Shown one piece after another: positions 56,866 to 61,813 of a DNA stretch of 61,813 nucleotides; position 1 is the first letter of the stretch, and each line of letters opens with the position of its first letter. Location: contig CAJUDJ010000010.1 in assembly GCA_910584985.1 (NCBI GenBank), forward strand, positions 1 to 61,813. The letters are read 5' to 3'. The translations under genes were made by a program, and so were the position numbers. The notes below the pieces were generated by a model. That model searched no databases and was not told the origin of the DNA. It saw nothing but the letters and a program-made list of their open reading frames with translations. This DNA is from an uncultured Eubacterium sp. Lineage in GTDB: Bacteria > Bacillota > Clostridia > Oscillospirales > Acutalibacteraceae.

Positions 56866-56903
56866 CTGCATTTTGCGGTATTTGTCAATACAACAAAATG
56901 CAG
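56866..56903 (+). promoter_or_regulatory. Perfect inverted repeat upstream of the second small XRE gene
   Basis: CTGCATTTTG (56866-56875) and CAAAATGCAG (56894-56903) form a perfect 10-base dyad overlapping the -35 region, followed by TATAAT (56908-56913). Probably an autoregulatory operator. It is unlike the AGTAAA palindromes of the paralogue at 6857. Confidence 0.55.
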
Positions 56904-56929
56904 TTTCATATAATAGCTTTGGTGATTAT

Positions 56930-57139
56930 ATGTATCAGAGAATACGGGATTTGCGTGAAGATGCAGATTTAACGCAAAAAGAAATGGCAAGGCTTTTGAA
57001 CTGTTCCCAGCAGGTATATTCAAATTATGAATTGGGACAAAGAGATATTCCCACATTTATTTTAATCCGCCTTGCAAAAATTCATAATACCACAACCGAT
57101 TATATTTTAGGCTTAACCGATAACCCGAAGAAATTATAA
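56930..57139 (+). CDS. Small XRE-family repressor (69 aa), paralogue of 6857-7063
   Basis: A single helix-turn-helix domain: YQRIRDLRED, TQKEMARLLNCSQQVYSNYELG, and the end TTDYILGLTDN. It is clearly homologous to the other small XRE protein in the window. ATG 56930 fits family starts and follows a weak GGTG. The perfect dyad in the promoter suggests it represses itself. No downstream partner, because the convergent aldolase gene follows. Confidence 0.83.
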   Translation: MYQRIRDLREDADLTQKEMARLLNCSQQVYSNYELGQRDIPTFILIRLAKIHNTTTDYILGLTDNPKKL

Positions 57140-57140
57140 A

Positions 57141-57174
57141 AAGAGCAGTTCAAATTGAACTGCTCTTCATTTTT
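57141..57174. terminator. Bidirectional terminator between XRE and aldolase genes
   Basis: AAGAGCAGTTCAA and TTGAACTGCTCTT arms with T-rich exits on both sides. Confidence 0.85.
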
Positions 57175-57186
57175 CTGTATCTGAAA

Positions 57187-58404
57187 TTATTTTTTGTCAA
57201 TCTGCTTGGAATATTTTGCAAGATAAACGGTTCTCATAAGGAAGCATTCCATTTTCGGAACATAATGCGGACGGTTAAAAATATCCACATCAACCACTGC
57301 TGCACAGCCCTTATCCATAATAATTTCAAGAGCCTGCATATCACCATCATTATTTCCTGTTACAAGCGCACCGTTGCCCTGAATCAGAACAGCATTTCTG
57401 CTCTTGATTGCCTTGGCAATATTTTTTGCACAGTCATCTGTATCGCCGTCTATCCACGGGGTGCATTTCACATCCAGCCCAACAATCTGTGCAAAATCAT
57501 CAATCATGGGAATCATAGGATCACCTGTGCAGGAAACAGCAATAACATCAGGTGTTGTAATATGCTTAATCATGGAGCATTTTTCAGCAAGATAGATTGC
57601 CCTGTGCATTTTTGCACATTTCGGAGCAATTCCGTTAATGCCAAGACCTGTTTCAATATCAACATCCACGGTTTCACCGCCGACAGTGATTGTGAACATA
57701 TTTTCATTTCTTACGGATGAACCGAGATCGCATATGGTTTCAGGCATTTTGCCGGCATCCTTTTTTCTGAGGAAATAATTTCTTTTATCATCATCAGAAT
57801 AGGATTTTGCCCAGGAATGGCGAAGATAATTATCCTTAAGCACCCTTTCACAGCACTTTTCAAGCGTTTCTGCAATTGCAAATGCCTGGTCATAAGATTC
57901 ACCCATACAAAGTGTGCCGTGATGCATCAGCATGATTGCACGGCAGTCCGGATTCAGCATAATGCAGCTTTCAACCTTTTTGCGAAGTGAATTTGTGGTG
58001 GACATTGCATAATCGGCAGTCGGCACTCTTTCTCCCAGAATATCCCTGTATTCCGAATACACGCTTCTGATTTCCATACCCGTAATGCTTACGATGGTGG
58101 CTGCTCTCTGATGCGTATGAATTACAAAATCAACCTCAGGATGATGCCTGTAAGCAGCGGCATGAACTCCCTTTTCGGAGGAGGGCTTGATATCACCCTC
58201 GTATTCACAGTCCGCAATATTAACCACAACGATTTCTTCAGGCGTTAAATCCTCATACGCTCTGCCTGAAGGTGTTATAACAAACTGTGTGTCTGAAATA
58301 CGGGCAGATACATTGCCCCATGTGCGTGCAATAAGCCCTGTTTCAATCAGCTTTTTGCCGGCCTCAACCACAAGCCTTTTTGCCTCTTCTATTTCATAAG
58401 CCAT
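57187..58404 (-). CDS. Class II aldolase/adducin protein with a second, degenerate aldolase domain
   Basis: 405 residues. The N-terminal domain (about 1-215) is a complete class II aldolase: GNVSARI, ITPSGRAYEDL, catalytic Glu in SSEKGVHAA, zinc ligands HTHQRAATI and MLMHHGTLC. The C-terminal domain (about 230-395) repeats the fold (CAKMHRAIYLAEK, IPMIDDFAQIVGLDV, LIQGNGALVTG) but the HTH is HIT and HHG is GNG, so the metal site is lost. The first domain should cleave or decarboxylate a sugar phosphate. AAAGGAG precedes the ATG. It is co-directional with the aminotransferase gene upstream. Confidence 0.87.
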   Translation of the reverse strand: MAYEIEEAKRLVVEAGKKLIETGLIARTWGNVSARISDTQFVITPSGRAYEDLTPEEIVVVNIADCEYEGDIKPSSEKGVHAAAYRHHPEVDFVIHTHQRAATIVSITGMEIRSVYSEYRDILGERVPTADYAMSTTNSLRKKVESCIMLNPDCRAIMLMHHGTLCMGESYDQAFAIAETLEKCCERVLKDNYLRHSWAKSYSDDDKRNYFLRKKDAGKMPETICDLGSSVRNENMFTITVGGETVDVDIETGLGINGIAPKCAKMHRAIYLAEKCSMIKHITTPDVIAVSCTGDPMIPMIDDFAQIVGLDVKCTPWIDGDTDDCAKNIAKAIKSRNAVLIQGNGALVTGNNDGDMQALEIIMDKGCAAVVDVDIFNRPHYVPKMECFLMRTVYLAKYSKQIDKK

Positions 58405-58435
58405 AATCAGCTCTCCTTTACCTTTAATTTGAGAA

Positions 58436-58457
58436 AGGGCGGTGTTTAAACCGCCCT
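58436..58457 (-). terminator. Hairpin between aminotransferase and aldolase genes
   Basis: AGGGCGGT and ACCGCCCT arms with a short loop lie 13 bases after the aminotransferase stop; the T-run is weak (TTCTCAAATT). Either a leaky terminator lowering aldolase expression or an mRNA processing/stability hairpin. Confidence 0.5.
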
Positions 58458-58470
58458 GCTTTTTACTTGA

Positions 58471-59952
58471 TTAACCAATCTTTTCGCACTTTGAAAGCAC
58501 CTTGTCAAAGCGGCGGATACATTCATCAATATCCTCCTCAGTGTAAGCGCTTGAAGTGTAAAGACGCGAACCTGCAAGTGTAACAAGACCCTCTGCCATA
58601 TAAGCAGCACCCATAAACTGCATTTCTGACTGACGGATACCTGTCTGCTTCAGTGTATTCGGAATTGTCCACGGCTTCTTCCAGTCAACCTTGAAGTGCA
58701 TGGTAGCAACTGTGTGAAGGTGGCAAACAGAACCGATATTGTAGCATACGAACGGAAGATCATATTTCTTGATGGATTCGTTGATTCCCTTTACAAGGCG
58801 ATCAGCCATCTGGCCTGCAACCTGGCATGCATTTCTCTTTTCAATTTCGCAGATAACCGTATAGCCTGCGCAGCAGGAAATCGGTGTGGCAGCCATTGTG
58901 CCACCGCACATTGCCTTATGAATTTTCTTGCCTTCAGACTTATCCAGACCTGCGCCAAGATATTTCATAACTTCCTTATGACCGCCGATACCGCCGGCAC
59001 CCGGATAACCACCTGCGATAATCTTGCCGAAGATGGAAATATCAGGATCAATTCCGTAATATCCCTGTGCACCTGAAAGGCCGATACGGAAACCGGATAC
59101 AACCTCATCACAAACAAGAAGAGCACCGTACTTGCGGCAAAGTGCCTGAACACCCTTCGGGAAATCCTTATCAACCGGGCGTGTTGCGGATTCAGGGCCA
59201 ATCGGCTCAATGAACACAGCAGCCGTGCCGCCGCGGAATTTGTTAAGTATAAGCTTCTTCTCAAGTGATTTAAGATCATTCGGGAAGAATTCCTGAGTAT
59301 GTTTGAATACGAACATCGGAACACCGTGGGACTGAAGGTTAAGTGTTCCGGGAACGCGCATGCCCCATGCAAGCTGATCTGACCAGCCGTGGTAAGCGCC
59401 GCCCATTTTGATTATGTTTTTATGACCGGTAGCAAGACGGGCAACACGAACTGCGCACATGCAGGCCTCTGTACCTGAACCGAGCATACGGAACATTTCA
59501 ACAGACGGAACACATTCAGAAATCTTCTTCGCAAGTTTATATTCATAAGGATGGAAAAGACCTGTTGAAGGACCGCAGTCATCAAGAAGCTCTTTAACCT
59601 TTTCCCTAACAACATCATCGTTTGAACCGATAATGGTGGGGCCGCCTGCCTGAAGAAAATCATAATATTCATTACCGTCAACATCATAGAGCTTATTGCC
59701 CTTAGCCTTTACCATAACGATGGGGAAAGGATAGTTGAACGCAAGGTTATGCTGAACACCGCCCGGGATTATATTCTTTGCTTCTTCAATCTGCTCTTTT
59801 GATTTTTTACACTTTTTAGCAAAGTATTCTTCTTCATACTCTTTAAGAGCATCTCTGTTGATTGAATAAATCGGTTTTTTGATGAGTGCATCAAGCTGTG
59901 CAGTAAGAATCGCTGCATCAGGATACTCTGAAATTGCAAATCTTGTATCCAT
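58471..59952 (-). CDS. Class III aminotransferase, glutamate-1-semialdehyde aminomutase-like
   Basis: 493 residues. PGGVQHNLAFNYPF, LGSGTEACMCAVRVAR, YHGWSDQLAWG, CDEVVSGFR (PLP-pyridine Asp) and FGKIIAGGYPGAGGIGG (PLP Lys) are present, so it is a functional fold type I PLP enzyme. Length and the 60-residue N-terminal extension exceed HemL (about 430), and no other heme gene is near, so it is probably not HemL. It likely transaminates a sugar or amino-acid derivative. AAGGAGG precedes the ATG. The divergent TetR gene and palindrome suggest regulation. Confidence 0.86.
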   Translation of the reverse strand: MDTRFAISEYPDAAILTAQLDALIKKPIYSINRDALKEYEEEYFAKKCKKSKEQIEEAKNIIPGGVQHNLAFNYPFPIVMVKAKGNKLYDVDGNEYYDFLQAGGPTIIGSNDDVVREKVKELLDDCGPSTGLFHPYEYKLAKKISECVPSVEMFRMLGSGTEACMCAVRVARLATGHKNIIKMGGAYHGWSDQLAWGMRVPGTLNLQSHGVPMFVFKHTQEFFPNDLKSLEKKLILNKFRGGTAAVFIEPIGPESATRPVDKDFPKGVQALCRKYGALLVCDEVVSGFRIGLSGAQGYYGIDPDISIFGKIIAGGYPGAGGIGGHKEVMKYLGAGLDKSEGKKIHKAMCGGTMAATPISCCAGYTVICEIEKRNACQVAGQMADRLVKGINESIKKYDLPFVCYNIGSVCHLHTVATMHFKVDWKKPWTIPNTLKQTGIRQSEMQFMGAAYMAEGLVTLAGSRLYTSSAYTEEDIDECIRRFDKVLSKCEKIG

Positions 59953-59998
59953 AAATTTTCCTCCTTAAAACTAAAGTGAAACACACTTTTCATATTAG

Positions 59999-60058
59999 AG
60001 TGAGCCATTGCTCACTAAATCTGCACTTTAAGTATATCACTTTTCAACGATTTGTCAA
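59999..60058 (-). promoter_or_regulatory. Promoter and TetR-type operator of the aminotransferase-aldolase genes
   Basis: On the minus strand TTGACA (60058-60053), a 16-base spacer and TATACT (60036-60031) are followed about 15 bases later by a perfect palindrome AGTGAGC-CATT-GCTCACT (plus coordinates 59999-60016). It lies in the divergent region before tetR and is the obvious candidate binding site. Confidence 0.72.
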
Positions 60059-60222
60059 ATCTATTTTTCATATTTTTTGTTTAAATTTGTTACTAAATTA
60101 TTGCAGTTGTTTTAAATTTATGGTACTATACTTGCAGTATGTTGAAGTGCAGAGAGAGGAATTTGTGGTTCTTGCATAAAAAATATTTTTATGTTTTGTG
60201 CAACTCTACAAAATTTTAAAAA

Positions 60223-60912
60223 ATGATAAAACATTATAAAGAAGCGTTTGAAAAAATACCGCAGGAGCGCAAGGAACGCATACTTGAGGTTGGAATAGAA
60301 GAATTTTCCTCCAAAGGATATGAAAATGCAAATATAAATGTAATCGCAAAGAATGCGGGAATCAGCATAGGGCTGATGTATAAATATTTCTCAACGAAGG
60401 AAGATTTGTTTTTCACCTGTATAACAAGAGGAATGCGTATTCTTGAAGATGCCCTTAAGGATATTATGGCAAGCCGTGACAAGTTGCTTATAAAAGCCGA
60501 AAAGCTGATAAGGGCCACATGCGTGCTGTCAAGAAAAAATATAAATTATATTAAACTTTATAACGAAATCACCTCTGAAAAAGATGAAGCACGCGCAGTT
60601 ATGCTTGCACGCGAAATTGAAAGCCACACAAGCCGTATTTACATAACATCCATTGCCCAGGCGCTTGCAAGCGGTGATGTAAGGCAGGACCTTGACCCAA
60701 GACTGTTTGCTTTTTTTCTTGACAATCTTCTTACAACGCTTCAGTTTTCATTTTCCTGTGCATATTACAGAGAACGGCTGAAAATTTACACGGGTGTGGA
60801 TACAGACACCATGAATGATGATGAAATCGTAAATCAGCTTCTGAAATTTATCGAATCTGCATTTACTTTTGAAAAAAGAACAAGTGAATTAACGGAGGAA
60901 AAGTATGAGTAA
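60223..60912 (+). CDS. TetR-family transcriptional regulator
   Basis: 229 residues. The N-terminal helix-turn-helix is RILEVGIEEFSSKGYENANINVIAKNAG with ISIGLMYKYFSTKEDLF; the remainder (about 60-229) is an alpha-helical ligand-binding domain with no diagnostic motif. It is divergent from the aminotransferase gene and overlaps the FGGY kinase start by 8 bases, so it likely governs the whole locus in response to a pathway sugar or intermediate. No strong ribosome site is seen before ATG 60223. Confidence 0.9.
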   Translation: MIKHYKEAFEKIPQERKERILEVGIEEFSSKGYENANINVIAKNAGISIGLMYKYFSTKEDLFFTCITRGMRILEDALKDIMASRDKLLIKAEKLIRATCVLSRKNINYIKLYNEITSEKDEARAVMLAREIESHTSRIYITSIAQALASGDVRQDLDPRLFAFFLDNLLTTLQFSFSCAYYRERLKIYTGVDTDTMNDDEIVNQLLKFIESAFTFEKRTSELTEEKYE

Positions 60913-61813
60913 ATATGTAATTACTTATGACATTGGCACAACAGGAATTAAAACCTGTCTTATTGAAATTGATAAGGAAATGAAAATTCTGGGTTCATCC
61001 ACTCTTGGCTACGGACTTTATGTGGACGATGAAACAGGCGTTAAGGGCGGTGCCGAGCAGCACGCAGACGAATGGTGGAACGCCATGTGCGTTACAACAA
61101 AAAATGTGTTTGAAAAAGTGCCTTACATAAGCAAGGAACAGATTGAAGGCATTTCCTTCTGCTCACAGATGCAGGGGCTTGTTCTTGTAGACAAAGAAGG
61201 CTGCTGTGTTCGCCACCCGATGAGCTATATGGATCAGCGTGCAAGAGAAGAACTTAAAAACGGAATTGCCCACGGCGTTCAGATTGCAGGCGCAGAAGTT
61301 TCAAAGCTTCTGAAATATTTGAAATATACAGGAGCTGTAAGTTCTTCCGTTAAAGACCCGATCTGGAAATACAAATGGGTTGAGGCACACGAACCGGAGG
61401 TTTTTGAAAAAGTCTATAAATGGCTTGATGTTAAGGAATACCTGATTTGCCGTGCAAGCGGTGAATTTGTTATGACAGAGGACAGTGCGTTTGCCACTCT
61501 TCTTTACGATACCAGAAAAGGCCACGAGGGCTGGTGCAAACCGATTTGCGATATGGTGGGAGTTAATATCAATCATCTTCCGCAGATTAAAAAATGCACG
61601 GAAAAGGTTGGCGAAATAACGGAAAAGGCAGCCGAAGAGCTTGGGCTTGCCGCAGGCACGGCAGTGTTCGGCGGCGGCGGCGATGCCTCTCTGATCGGTG
61701 TGGGCGCAGGCGCAACAGGTGTTTCCGATACGCATATCTACAGCGGCACATCCGGCTGGGTGGGCACGGTTGTTGACAAACAGGTGGTTGACGCAGGCGC
61801 AATGATGGCTGCC
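60905..61813 (+). CDS. FGGY-family sugar kinase (xylulokinase-like), cut by window edge
   Basis: The frame opens with ATG 60905 (nine bases after CGGAGG) and stays open to the window end, 303 codons. N-terminal ATPase motif is YDIGTTGIKTCLIE, then SFCSQMQGLVLVD, MSYMDQRA and the phosphate-2-like loop FGGGGDASLIGVGAG; these define the FGGY kinases of pentuloses and related sugars. The C-terminal ATP-binding half is outside. It overlaps the tetR stop by 8 bases. The kinase, the tandem aldolase and the aminotransferase would form one catabolic route: phosphorylate, then cleave. Confidence 0.9.
   Translation, partial: MSKYVITYDIGTTGIKTCLIEIDKEMKILGSSTLGYGLYVDDETGVKGGAEQHADEWWNAMCVTTKNVFEKVPYISKEQIEGISFCSQMQGLVLVDKEGCCVRHPMSYMDQRAREELKNGIAHGVQIAGAEVSKLLKYLKYTGAVSSSVKDPIWKYKWVEAHEPEVFEKVYKWLDVKEYLICRASGEFVMTEDSAFATLLYDTRKGHEGWCKPICDMVGVNINHLPQIKKCTEKVGEITEKAAEELGLAAGTAVFGGGGDASLIGVGAGATGVSDTHIYSGTSGWVGTVVDKQVVDAGAMMAA

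Noticed and set aside
58471..59952. HemL (heme biosynthesis)
   Set aside because: Longer than HemL and set in a TetR/aldolase/FGGY locus without other heme genes.
1..61813. CRISPR arrays, insertion sequences, integrase genes and rRNA genes
   Set aside because: No regularly spaced repeats, transposase or integrase motifs, or rRNA signatures were found anywhere in the window.

Overview
The window reads as chromosome of an anaerobic, spore-forming, low-GC Firmicute of the Clostridia type, probably gut-associated (Oscillospiraceae or Lachnospiraceae-like). Indications are spoVT, two proteins made only of a Spo0A DNA-binding domain, an NfnAB-type electron-bifurcating transhydrogenase, a thioredoxin reductase without a pyridine-nucleotide motif, a T-box on thrS, AT-rich intergenes with TTGACA/TATAAT promoters, and frequent TTG/GTG starts. 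Species cannot be named from the sequence alone. Both ends cut genes: recG at the left, an FGGY sugar kinase at the right.

Layout. 0-14 kb: recG tail, an XRE-membrane regulator, a membrane pseudokinase with PASTA repeats, a YhaM-like nuclease, prmA, an alpha/beta hydrolase, a tiny XRE repressor, thrS with its T-box, rny, an ABC exporter pair, and a Dabb protein followed by a ferredoxin-type thioredoxin reductase candidate. 14-27 kb: tRNA-Tyr and tRNA-Thr (with a duplicated tRNA tail), asnB, a GNAT-hinT operon under a leader-peptide attenuator, walJ-like/rlmH, murA, a HAD phosphatase, the nadABC operon with a small ferredoxin, a beta-helical surface protein and trxA. 27-35 kb: an attenuated methyltransferase, nfnAB, a PHP phosphoesterase, spoVT, a candidate small RNA, a YczE/YitT membrane protein and a PurF paralogue without its nucleophile. 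35-42 kb is accessory: tRNA-Pro, two solo Spo0A-C proteins flanking a deletion-fused sigma factor/secreted protein pair and an XRE regulator, a holin-endolysin pair, and a three-gene attenuated operon (P-loop protein, methyltransferase, GNAT). 42-57 kb: a long minus-strand gene series from lepA through translation and methyltransferase genes, mscL, a lipase, iolB, an alcohol dehydrogenase and a DMT transporter; then rlmD and a Ca/Mn P-type ATPase under a yybP-ykoY-like riboswitch. 57-61.8 kb: a TetR-controlled carbohydrate locus with a tandem-domain class II aldolase, a GSAM-like aminotransferase and an FGGY kinase.

The strongest non-obvious signal is a shared regulatory design at three places (17.7, 28.1 and 41.9 kb). 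Each has a good promoter, a Shine-Dalgarno, a 30-35 codon leader ORF, a strong intrinsic terminator, then a resistance-like enzyme. In each case 8-9 nt inside the leader ORF are perfectly complementary to the 5' arm/loop of the terminator, and the pairs differ between copies in a compensatory way. This is the hallmark of ribosome-controlled transcription attenuation, probably sensing translation-inhibiting drugs. The leader ORFs are too short for routine gene calling.
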